Under the pieces are notes generated by a model, which did not search any database, was not told the origin of the DNA, and saw nothing but the letters and a program-made list of their open reading frames with translations. A stretch of DNA of 35,608 nt. Origin: Fibrobacteria bacterium. GTDB lineage: Bacteria; Fibrobacterota; Fibrobacteria; UBA11236. The stretch's first letter is position 1. Each line of letters begins with the position of its first letter. This document shows positions 6,066-14,011 of this stretch, piece by piece. The stretch covers positions 1 to 35,608 of the forward strand of contig JANYDA010000044.1 of assembly GCA_025360005.1 (NCBI GenBank), given 5' to 3'. Position numbers and translations under genes: made by a program.

Positions 6066-7712
6066 ATTAAGAACAAAACCTTGAATCTCAAATCGATCGC
6101 CGCCTTCGCCGTCCTGGCCCTGGCAACCCTTTCCATGGCCGAACCCACCACGAACGTGGATCCGCCCGTAACCGAGCATATCGACGCCAATACCGAGATC
6201 CGGGTGGTGGCGCCCACCAATACCTTCTACGGCACGCGAGGCCTGCCCCAGACCGGTTCCGCCGAAGCGTTGGGTCAGGGCCGTCTCATTTTCGGATTGA
6301 ACGGCTCCTTCTACAACCAGCAAAAGGAATTCGCGAGAGGCCCGAACAAGGGCGCCAATTTCTTCACCGGAATCGGATCGATCGCATACGGGTTGAGCCG
6401 CCAAGTGGACGCTTTCGCTTTCATCACGGGAATAGGTTCCACCGGTTACAATAGCCAGCAGGCTTCCGGACCGGGCACGGTGGGCGTCGGCGTGCAGGGC
6501 ACGCTGCCCTTTTCCCAGTCCGCCCCGGTACGCATGGGCGCGCAGCTCACGCTTAATGAGGGCCTGACCAACAATCCCATCGATAGCAATTTCGCCGATG
6601 GCTATAGCTACTTCGAAGCCCGCACCGGCCTCGATTTCATAGGCAAACTCATCCAAACCCTGGTTTTCGGTAACGAGGATACGGGATTCAAATGGCATTT
6701 CAACGAGGGCGTGGTCACGTCCACCGAAACGGGCACCGATAACCTACTGCTCTTGAGCACCGGCGCCCAAGTCAATATCTTCGCAGCCGTTCTGGGAGCC
6801 GAATTCCATACCCGTTCCCCGATCGACGCCATCGAGTTCGGAACCGATCCCATGTGGATAACGCCTTCCGTGCAGTTCCGTTCGGCGTATGACATCAACC
6901 TTAGCGCCGGCGCCGACATCGCCCTTTCGGGAGACCGCAACGATGCGGCCGGTACCCGAGCCCTGGAACCTTACCGCCTTTTCGCGGGCATGACCTTCAC
7001 CTTGGATACTGAGGCCGGGTCGCGGGCCGAAGCCAAGGCCCGCGCCCAACGCGAAGCCCGGGAAAAAGCGGCATTGCGCAATCAGAACAGTTCCCTGGTG
7101 ATGGGGGCGAAGGAAGATTCCCTGGCCCGGATCCGCCAGAAATCCCAATCCGATTCGGCCGCCACGGCCGCCGCAGCCAAGAATAGCGCGGACTCGCTGG
7201 CCATGGCACGCAAGGCGCAAAGGGACTCTTCGGCGAGCGCCGGAAAGGCCCGCGAGGATTCGCTTGCCTTGGCCCAGTCCCAGAAGGACCTGGCGCTGGA
7301 GAAATCCAAACGCTCCGACGCCGAGAAGCAACTTTTGTCCACCGGTCTGCTCCTTATGGATGCGGTCTACTTCGAGACCAATAAAACCGACATCTCCATC
7401 AACTCCAAGCCGTACCTGAATATCATCGCGAAGATGCTGACCAAGTATTCCAAGCTGCAAATCGAGGTATCGGGCCATACCGATGACGTAGGAAACGATG
7501 CCCGTAATCTCACCCTGAGCCAGCGCCGCGCGGAATCCGTGGCGGCATACATGGTTCAGGCCGCTCCGGAATTGAGGGGAATGTTGAGCGCGAAGGGCTA
7601 TGGAGAATCGCAGCCCAAGGCGGACAACAAGACCGCCGAAGGCCGGAAAATGAATCGCCGGACCGAACTGCAAGTGCTCAACAAGGAAGCGCTTAAGGAA
7701 TACAATCCTTGA
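6066..7712 (+). CDS. Outer-membrane protein: beta-barrel-like N-terminus, helical linker, OmpA C-terminal domain
   Basis: A signal peptide is followed by about 280 residues of alternating Gly/aromatic beta-strand sequence, probably a barrel. Next comes an Ala/Arg/Asp-rich helical linker with repeated KxxADSLA-type units (about 320-425), then an OmpA-like peptidoglycan-binding domain (about 430-535). The OmpA domain shows YFETNKTDI, VSGHTDDVG, LSQRRAESVAAYM, GYGESQP and NRRTEL. The protein should anchor the outer membrane to the cell wall. TTG 6081 is a possible start but has no Shine-Dalgarno sequence. The in-frame ATT at 6066 sits 5 nt after GAGG (6057-6060) and gives a better signal peptide (MKNKTLNLK), so I prefer it with caution. 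It follows the ice-binding-like gene by 51 nt and ends at a hairpin terminator. Confidence 0.85.
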   Translation: MKNKTLNLKSIAAFAVLALATLSMAEPTTNVDPPVTEHIDANTEIRVVAPTNTFYGTRGLPQTGSAEALGQGRLIFGLNGSFYNQQKEFARGPNKGANFFTGIGSIAYGLSRQVDAFAFITGIGSTGYNSQQASGPGTVGVGVQGTLPFSQSAPVRMGAQLTLNEGLTNNPIDSNFADGYSYFEARTGLDFIGKLIQTLVFGNEDTGFKWHFNEGVVTSTETGTDNLLLLSTGAQVNIFAAVLGAEFHTRSPIDAIEFGTDPMWITPSVQFRSAYDINLSAGADIALSGDRNDAAGTRALEPYRLFAGMTFTLDTEAGSRAEAKARAQREAREKAALRNQNSSLVMGAKEDSLARIRQKSQSDSAATAAAAKNSADSLAMARKAQRDSSASAGKAREDSLALAQSQKDLALEKSKRSDAEKQLLSTGLLLMDAVYFETNKTDISINSKPYLNIIAKMLTKYSKLQIEVSGHTDDVGNDARNLTLSQRRAESVAAYMVQAAPELRGMLSAKGYGESQPKADNKTAEGRKMNRRTELQVLNKEALKEYNP

Positions 7713-7721
7713 TTCGCGGCC

Positions 7722-7741
7722 GGGCGTTGGTTCCAACGCCC
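7722..7741 (+). terminator. Hairpin terminator after the OmpA-tailed gene
   Basis: GGGCGTTGG (7722-7730) and CCAACGCCC (7733-7741) are perfect inverted arms with almost no spacer, so the hairpin loops at GGTTCC. TTTCG follows; the U-tract is short. Confidence 0.55.
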
Positions 7742-7789
7742 TTTCGCTAGTCCCAGGTAATGTCGCCCTTTGCCAAACGAAAGGTCTGG

Positions 7790-9469
7790 ATGAAACAGAA
7801 GTCTTCCATTTCGGATCCCCTTTCCGATTCCGTTCGGGAAATGGATTTCATCCTAGGGAACCTGAAAGACCATGCCATTTTCCTGATCGACGCGAAAGGC
7901 GTGATCCAGAGTTGGAATACGGGATCGGAACGTGTATTCGGATACACGGATTCAGAGGCCATAGGGCAATCCTTCGCTACAATCTTCACTCCGGAAGACG
8001 TTCAGGCCGGCATTCCCGAAAGGGAATTGTCAACGGCCCAGTCCAAGGGCAAAGCTGAGGACGAGAGATGGCACGAGCGCAAGGACAAATCGCGTTTTTG
8101 GGCATCCGGTGCGGTCGTCCCATTGCCGGGGGCGACTGGGGAGCCCCGATATATCAAGGTGGTTCGGGATGCGACCGATCGCAAACGGGCGGAAGATGCC
8201 GATCGGATGGAATCCATCGGCAGGTTGGCCGGTGGGGTTGCCCACGATTATAACAACATGCTTACGTCCATTATCGGATACGGCGAACTGCTGGCCGCAT
8301 CCGTTTCCGAAGAAAGCCCCCACCAGGTTTGGCTTAGGGAGATCCTCGAATCCGCGCGACGAGCCGCCAGCCTCACGCGGGATCTCCTGGCTTTCAGCCG
8401 TAAGCAGATGATCACGCCGGAGCCCACGAACATAAATGAAACGCTCCTTCGAGTGCAAAGTCGTTTGCGTTTGACCCTGGGAGAACGGGTGGCCCTTCGC
8501 ATCGAATCTGATCCCGACTTGGAAACCGCCCTATTAGACAAGTCCCAGATTGAACAGCTACTCATGAACCTCGCCTTGAACGCGCGGGAGGCGATGCCGG
8601 AGGGCGGACTCGTTACCATAAGCACTCATAGCGCTAAAGCGACCGAAGAGGCAGCAAAGAATGCGGATACTGCTGGCGCGGCTACCGCGACAAGTTCCGC
8701 GATCGCCTTGAGCGCTGCGAGCATCGCCAACGTGGGCCAAATCTCGCCTGGGCCAACCGGAGAAAAGGGGGAGGCCGGAAGGACAGCTTATATCACCCTG
8801 ACATTCAGGGATAACGGGAAGGGAATGGACGCGGAAACCACGGCCCATGCATTCGATCCTTTCTTTTCCACCAAGCCCAAATCGACCGGATCGGTCGGCT
8901 TAGGCCTTTCCACCGGGTATGGAATAGTCCACCAGAGCGGCGGGACCATTTCGGTGACAAGTGTTCCCGGGAACGGCACGGAATTCGTAATCCATCTGCC
9001 GGTTTTCAAGGAAGCACATCTCCCGCCTACCCACGAATCCAGGCTCTGGACGAAAGGGCCTATTGTCCCGGCGGCAGTGGCGCACGCCCGGAAGAAAACC
9101 ATCTTGTTGGTGGAAGACGAGGTTGCCGTCAGAAAGCTCGCTGCCGAAATTCTGATGGCAAACGGGTACCAAATTCTGGAAGCCAGGGATGGCGAGGAAG
9201 GGTTGGCGATTTTCAAAGGACATACGACCGGGATCGATGCCGTAATTACGGATGTCGTGATGCCGAAAACGGGCGGCCTGGCCTTGGCGCGGCATATCCT
9301 CGCTCGCTTGCCTGATATTCCTATCGTATTCATGTCCGGATATTCCGATGATCCCCTGACCTCGCTGGATAATAAGCATGAGCGGTGCGTATTTTTGCAA
9401 AAACCCTTTTCAGTTGCGGAGTTATTGGCGAAAGTGGGAGAGGTGCTTTCCGGAAAGGCTATGGCATAG
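7790..9469 (+). CDS. Hybrid sensor histidine kinase (PAS-HisKA-HATPase-REC)
   Basis: The soluble kinase is 559 residues from ATG 7790, which has AAGG 5 nt upstream; ATG 7760 is possible but poorly served. A PAS domain (about 18-125, DHAIFLIDAKGVIQSWN) precedes the phosphoacceptor His152 in GGVAHDYNNMLTSIIGY and an ATPase domain with N-box MNLALNAREAMP, DNGKGM and GLGLSTGYGIV. A C-terminal receiver follows with Glu442/Asp443 and phosphoacceptor Asp488 in VITDVVMP. The HDYNN box places it with nitrogen-regulator-like kinases that pass phosphate to their own receiver. An Ala/Thr/Ser-rich insert of about 45 residues (near 281-330), ending in short Gly-x-y triplets, interrupts the ATPase domain. 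There is no membrane segment, so it should sense a cytosolic cue. Confidence 0.93.
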   Translation: MKQKSSISDPLSDSVREMDFILGNLKDHAIFLIDAKGVIQSWNTGSERVFGYTDSEAIGQSFATIFTPEDVQAGIPERELSTAQSKGKAEDERWHERKDKSRFWASGAVVPLPGATGEPRYIKVVRDATDRKRAEDADRMESIGRLAGGVAHDYNNMLTSIIGYGELLAASVSEESPHQVWLREILESARRAASLTRDLLAFSRKQMITPEPTNINETLLRVQSRLRLTLGERVALRIESDPDLETALLDKSQIEQLLMNLALNAREAMPEGGLVTISTHSAKATEEAAKNADTAGAATATSSAIALSAASIANVGQISPGPTGEKGEAGRTAYITLTFRDNGKGMDAETTAHAFDPFFSTKPKSTGSVGLGLSTGYGIVHQSGGTISVTSVPGNGTEFVIHLPVFKEAHLPPTHESRLWTKGPIVPAAVAHARKKTILLVEDEVAVRKLAAEILMANGYQILEARDGEEGLAIFKGHTTGIDAVITDVVMPKTGGLALARHILARLPDIPIVFMSGYSDDPLTSLDNKHERCVFLQKPFSVAELLAKVGEVLSGKAMA

Positions 9470-9560
9470 TCGCCCTTAGGTTTTGCCGTTCGATCCAACC
9501 CCGGGCCCGGAAAATTTTTACGGACCCATTTACATACATCGTGAATTCAAAGAACCTCCC

Positions 9561-9594
9561 CAAAGTCGTGGGTTCAAATCCGCCATCCCGACCA
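9561..9594 (+). other. 3' fragment of a tRNA-Pro gene, insertion scar
   Basis: GTGGG (9568-9572), TTCAAAT (9573-9579) and CCGC (9580-9583) form a T-arm lacking one C of the expected CCCGC. The acceptor strand CATCCCG (9584-9590), discriminator A and CCA (9592-9594) follow. The acceptor end CATCCCGACCA is characteristic of bacterial tRNA-Pro. No 5' half is present. It looks like the distal scar of a second, older integration event, now decayed by one deletion. Confidence 0.65.
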
Positions 9595-9596
9595 TT

Positions 9597-9635
9597 AGGG
9601 GAATCGGTCTCTTGGCCGGTTCCCCTTACTTTTTC
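9597..9635 (+). terminator. Rho-independent terminator after the tRNA-Pro fragment
   Basis: AGGGGAA (9597-9603) pairs with TTCCCCT (9620-9626), and CGG (9605-9607) with CCG (9616-9618) above it. The sequence TACTTTTTC follows. It is probably the original tRNA terminator. Confidence 0.75.
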
Positions 9636-9737
9636 TCCTTATCCCCAATAAATTCAATGAGTTCGGAGAGTGTGACGGGTTGTGGGAGTAAGTGATCACC
9701 CGAGGCGCAGGTAGCCAATTTAGAGGTTTTCCAGAAA

Positions 9738-9755
9738 ACCATGAACCGGGCATCC
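9738..9755 (+). repeat. 18-bp boundary repeat, copy 2
   Basis: Exact copy of the 18-mer at 2732-2749, again about 140 nt downstream of a tRNA 3' fragment. It starts inside the right arm of the inverted repeat at 9725-9740. Confidence 0.7.
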
Positions 9756-9789
9756 CACGCGGATGGCGTCAGGCCGGGAAAAGCGCCGC

Positions 9790-11550
9790 TTAGGCGGGAT
9801 CGATGATTGAATCGAAGATCGCGGCCGTCAAGGGAACGAATATCGGGTTGATGAGGGGAACGGGCGTGGTGATGAAATGATCCCCGGGTTCGTTGATGTC
9901 ATACGGCTTGACGCGCGCGCCCAGGGGCCGGGAAAGCCAATGCACGGAAGACGCGACCGGATCGGAAAGTTCGGCCGCGCCCTGGGCCCCCGGCATGTTC
10001 AGATGGGCCTGCCAGATTTCGATGCGCAGCATGTGGGCCAGGCGGTACTTGAGGACCACGTCGCTTCCGAGATCGTAAATGCCCGCGACCACTTCGCTAT
10101 CGTGCGACCAGGAGCGCCTGTTGCTGTTCACGCTCCCGATGGCGGCGAACTCGTCGTCGGCGATCCAGATCTTGGCGTGCACGTAGGTATTCGGTTCATT
10201 GCCGGCGTCGAATACGCTTTGCGGCTGGGTATCGTCCCCGCGCAGGAAGAATATCCGGATCTTCTTCGCATTGCCCGGATCGGCATTGATCAGCCTTTGG
10301 ATGAAGTCGCGGCGGTGCTGATGGACGGCGGGCAGATCGCTGATCTTGAAATGGGTGAGTACGACGGTGAGATGCTGGAAGGTGGGCTTCTTCAAGGTGG
10401 AAATCAGGGCCGCCTCCAGATCCGGGTTCCCGATGAAATACTGATCCTCGGTGTAGAGGTATTTCTTGGCGTTGCGGATGGCCTTGAGGATGATTTCCCT
10501 GGCGGTCCGCTCCCCGCCGGGCGCAAAGCCGTAGGGAAGGTCCCCTACGGCCGCGGCTCCCACCCTGCCGAAGGTGCGGCCAATCTGGACGGTGTGTGGT
10601 CCCACTTGGGGAGGGAGCGCCTTCAACGTCTTTAGCGGGCCCTTGCCTCCCAGGGCCGGCGGGCGGTTCTGCCGCTGCCCCTCGGGATGATCATTCCAGC
10701 GCTGGATGAAGATCTGGAGGAGATCGGCCGCCGCGGGACCGCGAACGCGCGCATGCACGTCATGCAACGGATTGCCGCTTACGACGAAGGGGCGTTGGAA
10801 CGGATCGACGGGGGCGCCGGGATTCGCGAGTTGGGAAGGATCGGGCGTGGGGGGATTAAGCCGATCGGGATTGAAATCGATGCCGCCGACGAAAGCGATC
10901 AATCCCAGCTCGCCGGATATCAGCAATATCTTCTGGTGCTGGGAACCGAATTGCAGGGGGATGACGACGGCGAGGGACGCGTTCCCGCGCGCGTCCAGGA
11001 CGGCCGCGCCGTTCTTCAGCGCCTTGATGTTCGCCACTGCGCTGGTGTTCTGGGTACTGACCGCCTGATCCCAGAACATGGCCCTGACCATCACGTTGTT
11101 CGCATCGGCCTGGTTCAGCTTAAGGTGCAGGCATGAGTTGCACTGGAGCTTCCCGCCGGGAGGCGTGGGGCCGCCGCTGGGCACGTCGATGCGCAATTCG
11201 AAATCGTCGTTCGCGAACCAGTTCAGCATGTAGATGAAATGATCCGCGCCCAGGATGCCGTTGGCGTTCTGGCCCGTGGCGGTGTCCATGGCATCGGTCA
11301 TCTCCTGGAACGTGGATCCGCCGTCGATCATGTACTTGACTTCAATGCCTTTCTGGATGGGCTGCATCGGATTGCCTTGGGCATTGAGATCACCGGGAGG
11401 GGACTTGAACCAGAGGTTGGTCTCATCCTTCGCGGAATCGGTGGGGACGCGCAGGGTATTGGGCCCGTTCACTCCCACGCGCGCCTTCCGCTGCACCAGC
11501 AGGGAGGGAGGATCCTGGACATTGGGCAGGCTCAAAGGTTTAGCTGCCAT
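9790..11550 (-). CDS. Phospholipase D-like (two-HKD) protein, probable secreted effector
   Basis: The 586-residue protein has two PLD-type half-sites. The first is His205-x-Lys207 in QHQKILLIS followed by GGIDFNPDR (about 222-230), and it lacks the usual Asp (Ser212). The second is complete: His458-x-Lys460-x4-Asp465 in HAKIWIADD followed by GSVNSN. The superfamily hydrolyses or transfers phosphodiester bonds through a covalent histidine intermediate; substrates are usually phospholipids, sometimes DNA. There is no signal peptide. Its start overlaps the end of the OmpA-type gene by 11 nt, so the two are co-translated. A leaderless PLD next to a leaderless OmpA/peptidoglycan-binding protein resembles effector loci of type VI-like systems; that assignment is inference. 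No immunity gene is obvious. Confidence 0.85.
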   Translation of the reverse strand: MAAKPLSLPNVQDPPSLLVQRKARVGVNGPNTLRVPTDSAKDETNLWFKSPPGDLNAQGNPMQPIQKGIEVKYMIDGGSTFQEMTDAMDTATGQNANGILGADHFIYMLNWFANDDFELRIDVPSGGPTPPGGKLQCNSCLHLKLNQADANNVMVRAMFWDQAVSTQNTSAVANIKALKNGAAVLDARGNASLAVVIPLQFGSQHQKILLISGELGLIAFVGGIDFNPDRLNPPTPDPSQLANPGAPVDPFQRPFVVSGNPLHDVHARVRGPAAADLLQIFIQRWNDHPEGQRQNRPPALGGKGPLKTLKALPPQVGPHTVQIGRTFGRVGAAAVGDLPYGFAPGGERTAREIILKAIRNAKKYLYTEDQYFIGNPDLEAALISTLKKPTFQHLTVVLTHFKISDLPAVHQHRRDFIQRLINADPGNAKKIRIFFLRGDDTQPQSVFDAGNEPNTYVHAKIWIADDEFAAIGSVNSNRRSWSHDSEVVAGIYDLGSDVVLKYRLAHMLRIEIWQAHLNMPGAQGAAELSDPVASSVHWLSRPLGARVKPYDINEPGDHFITTPVPLINPIFVPLTAAIFDSIIDPA

Positions 11551-12787
11551 GCTTTTCCTTCAACCTGGCCCTGGTGGCATCGTCCAAATCCCCGCTGGGC
11601 GCGCTTCCATCCGCGGGCGCCAAACCGTTCAGGAGCTGGAACCGCTGCAGCGCGCGCGTCGTCTGCGCATCGAGTTGGGTATCCGCTTCTTTTCCCGCGA
11701 AGAGGCCCAGATTGTTCAGGCGGGCCTTGGCGCCCGCGATCGCGTTCTCATCCAGATCGGCGATTTCCAGATCCACGCTCCAAAAATCCAGCACCAGCCT
11801 TCCGGTGTCGGCCGAGGCGGGAACGGATTCCCTCAGGAACCCGGCGCTGTCCGTGCTGTTTTCAAAAACCTGATCGCCGGCTTCCAGGCGGTACTTGGCG
11901 TTGGCCATCGGCTGATCCTGGGCATCTATCAAGCGGATCTCCAGCGTCTTGGTGGAAGTGGGATCGGAACCCGGCACGTCCAGATCGACCGTGGAAACGG
12001 CCTGTAGCAGCCATTGCGGATATTCCGGGCAACCGCCGGCCGGGCAAGGCCGGCGCGGCGGCGGAGTGACGGCATCTTCAAAGAAATAGATTTCCGCGCG
12101 GCGGTTTTCCGCGCTCGGGGTATTGGGCGGCGTGAGTTCCGAGAGATGGGAAAAACCGCAACCATGCGTTTGCACCTCGGTGCCCGCAGGTAAGGACGTG
12201 CCGTCCTGGGCCATGTATTCCACCACCAAGGCCTTGCGGGTGGCGCTGTCGGCGACGCCGTTCACCTTGAGGGCGGCGCCGCGGGAGTCGTTGGCGAAGG
12301 CCTGGAACCGTTTCAGGGCCGCTTGCGTAACGGATCCCGCCACCCCGTCCACATCCGGCTCGTCCAGGAAATTCCCGTCGGCATCGGAGAGGGCGGTAAG
12401 CATGAATTGATCCTCGCGGGTGCCCCAAGCCAGCGATCCCCCCTTGCCCGCATAGAACCCCATCCATTGGTCGGCATCATCGCCCAGGAAGGACGCTATC
12501 GATTGGGCGCGCGCTTCCGAAAGGGTGAGATTATGCGCGGCGGTCCCGACGGTATCGGTATGCCCCGAGATCAGCAATTTGAATCCGGGATGATCGTCAT
12601 ACAATTTCTTCAGCTTCTTGACGCCGGGCATGGCCTTGGGCAGCAGGAAGGTCTTGTCCGTTTCGAAATGGAAGCCGATGAGCCGCGCCCTGAAGATGAG
12701 CGGCGGAATGGTGACAACGTGGTTTTGCCCCACGGGAAAGGGGCGCCCCTTCTGCAGTTTATCGAATGTCAGTTTGAAATCCGCCAC
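11540..12787 (-). CDS. Leaderless OmpA-type protein interrupted by a peptidoglycan-binding domain
   Basis: 415 residues without a signal peptide. The OmpA fold is split: the first half (about 36-105) has GFHFETDKTFLLP, ISGHTDTVG and LSEARAQSIASFL; the second (about 205-236) has HGCGFSHLSE and AENRRAEIYFF. Between them sits a peptidoglycan-binding repeat (about 143-190, DVDGVAGSVTQAALKRFQ). After a Pro/Cys-rich linker comes a small beta-module (about 280-335, EIRLIDAQDQPMANAKYRL) and a second peptidoglycan-binding domain (about 350-412, ARLNNLGLFAG and TTRALQRFQLLNG). In my knowledge this order is typical of proteins encoded beside VgrG or other contractile-system genes, but none is in the window. 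It lies 14 nt after the Pro-rich gene and overlaps the PLD gene. Confidence 0.82.
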   Translation of the reverse strand: MADFKLTFDKLQKGRPFPVGQNHVVTIPPLIFRARLIGFHFETDKTFLLPKAMPGVKKLKKLYDDHPGFKLLISGHTDTVGTAAHNLTLSEARAQSIASFLGDDADQWMGFYAGKGGSLAWGTREDQFMLTALSDADGNFLDEPDVDGVAGSVTQAALKRFQAFANDSRGAALKVNGVADSATRKALVVEYMAQDGTSLPAGTEVQTHGCGFSHLSELTPPNTPSAENRRAEIYFFEDAVTPPPRRPCPAGGCPEYPQWLLQAVSTVDLDVPGSDPTSTKTLEIRLIDAQDQPMANAKYRLEAGDQVFENSTDSAGFLRESVPASADTGRLVLDFWSVDLEIADLDENAIAGAKARLNNLGLFAGKEADTQLDAQTTRALQRFQLLNGLAPADGSAPSGDLDDATRARLKEKHGS

Positions 12788-12801
12788 TTCAGATCTCCAC
12801 G

Positions 12802-13641
12802 CTACTGCCGGGCGGCATCGCGCCGGAATGTTTGGGGGAATGCCCCGTCATGGATGAGTTGCAAGCTGGCATCGCCCTCCTGGGGATTGTCGGGGATGCG
12901 GATGAAACCGTCCGGGCCGGATTTACCCTCGCGAATGGAACCATCCGGCAAGGTGACGCGGAAATCCGTCGCCGGGAACGGATCGCCCTGGCCGTTCAAA
13001 AGTTGGAATTCGATCGGGAACAGTTTTTTATCCGCATCGGGGCCGGGAACGAGCGCAGGGATGGCCGCGATTTCCGGCATGGTGGGAAGCCCCGGGATTT
13101 CAAACCCAGGAAGGCTCGGCATATCGGGAATGGCCGCCAATCCGGAAAGGGCCGGGAGCTCCGGCACGGCGGGAAGCTCCGGAGCCGCGAATGCAGGTAA
13201 GTCCGGAGCCTGGGGAATATCCGGCAGCCCGGGAAGGGCCGGGGTCTTGGGCGCGGCGGGGAGATCCGGTTTCTTCGGCACCTTGGCCTGAGGCGAACCC
13301 ATGGATATCATTTCGCCAGTGGCATCCTCGAATTCCAATGGCTCCAGCTCTTCATCCGATGGCTTGCTGAGATGGCCCGCGCTTTTGCGCCGTCCCGATT
13401 CGGAACCGGTTCCCAAATAGAGGAAGTATCGCAGGGAGTCGTATAGGTAAGGGCCCTTGGAGTCGAAATAGCGGTTGGCCGTATCAAACCAGGCGGCGGT
13501 TTCCCGGCTCTGTACGGTGGCGACCACGGCGACATGGCCCATACGGCAAGCATGCACCGCTTCGGCCCGGGATATGGGCTTCCATTGGATCCGATCCCGT
13601 TCGATGGCGAAGGCATCCAAAAACGGATTGTCCGCGTGCAA
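12802..13641 (-). CDS. Modular Pro-rich protein, possible effector or adaptor
   Basis: The 279-residue protein is the first gene of the operon. An N-terminal domain (1-78) is unrecognised; it contains the phrase CRMGHVAVVATV and several aromatic residues. Residues 120-202 are a Leu/Pro linker built of repeated PxLPxxP units (for example PALPGLPDIPQAPDLP). The C-terminal module (207-265) reads IEFQLLNGQGDPFPATDFRV with LPDGSIREGKSGPDGFIRIP, and resembles the beta-module at 280-335 of the next gene, so the two proteins may dock on the same apparatus. The start is TTG 13641: an in-frame stop lies five codons upstream and GCGGGG precedes the TTG. No signal peptide is present. Confidence 0.7.
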   Translation of the reverse strand: MHADNPFLDAFAIERDRIQWKPISRAEAVHACRMGHVAVVATVQSRETAAWFDTANRYFDSKGPYLYDSLRYFLYLGTGSESGRRKSAGHLSKPSDEELEPLEFEDATGEMISMGSPQAKVPKKPDLPAAPKTPALPGLPDIPQAPDLPAFAAPELPAVPELPALSGLAAIPDMPSLPGFEIPGLPTMPEIAAIPALVPGPDADKKLFPIEFQLLNGQGDPFPATDFRVTLPDGSIREGKSGPDGFIRIPDNPQEGDASLQLIHDGAFPQTFRRDAARQ

Positions 13642-13720
13642 TCCCCGCTCGTTTCCTAAGGCATCCCAAGATCAGGATGACCGCCGGGAAAAATAGCACA
13701 TTCCTGAGAGGCGAGTATCC

Positions 13721-13755
13721 AAAAAAAAACCGGCCCAAAGCATCCTTTGGCCCGG
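13721..13755 (-). terminator. Strong Rho-independent terminator on the minus strand
   Basis: On the minus strand CCGGGCCAAAGG, loop ATG, CTTTGGGCCGG form a stable hairpin (plus coordinates 13730-13755) followed by nine U (A run at 13721-13729). It can only serve a transcript entering from the right, yet no clear minus-strand gene lies there. Confidence 0.8.
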
Positions 13756-14011
13756 ACTCCATTTCCGATGCGGATCCGGTTATGTGAAAATCCTATGGGG
13801 CATAGGTCGGGTTCCCTGTCTTCCAGCTGATGGGATCCCGCTATGCGAAGAAAATATGCAAATGCGTTTTGGGTCCCGCTCCGCCGCTCATGCAACCGCA
13901 ACCGCCCGGGCCCGTGCTGCCGGTGTTCAAGATCTTTTGGCCCCGGAACCACAAGACCGCGCCACTTGCTGCGCGACGACAACTCGTCACCTCTTTGTGA
14001 GGAGCGTGGAG
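13756..14011. other. Short gap between divergent operons, possible hidden minus-strand transcript
   Basis: No plus-strand gene is supported before 14012. On the minus strand an open frame (14023 to 13841, TTG or GTG starts) ends in a Gly/Cys-rich peptide, GPGGCGCMSGGAGPKTHLHI followed by FFA. It is upstream of the strong terminator, but a promoter and ribosome binding site are not evident. It may be a small peptide gene, a small RNA, or nothing. Confidence 0.35.

Larger units (their letters stand above)
9470..9789. other. Gene-free stretch with tRNA-Pro scar, terminator and repeats
   Basis: No gene is seen. It contains the tRNA-Pro 3' fragment, its terminator, a perfect 7-bp inverted repeat GGTTTTC-CA-GAAAACC (9725-9740) and, abutting it, the second copy of the 18-bp boundary repeat. 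It separates plus-strand genes from the minus-strand operon that ends at 9790. Confidence 0.6.

Noticed and set aside
12802-13641. GHVAVV phrase suggesting an NlpC/P60 or CHAP peptidase
   Set aside because: The catalytic Cys domain that should precede it is absent; an in-frame stop lies five codons upstream of the start.
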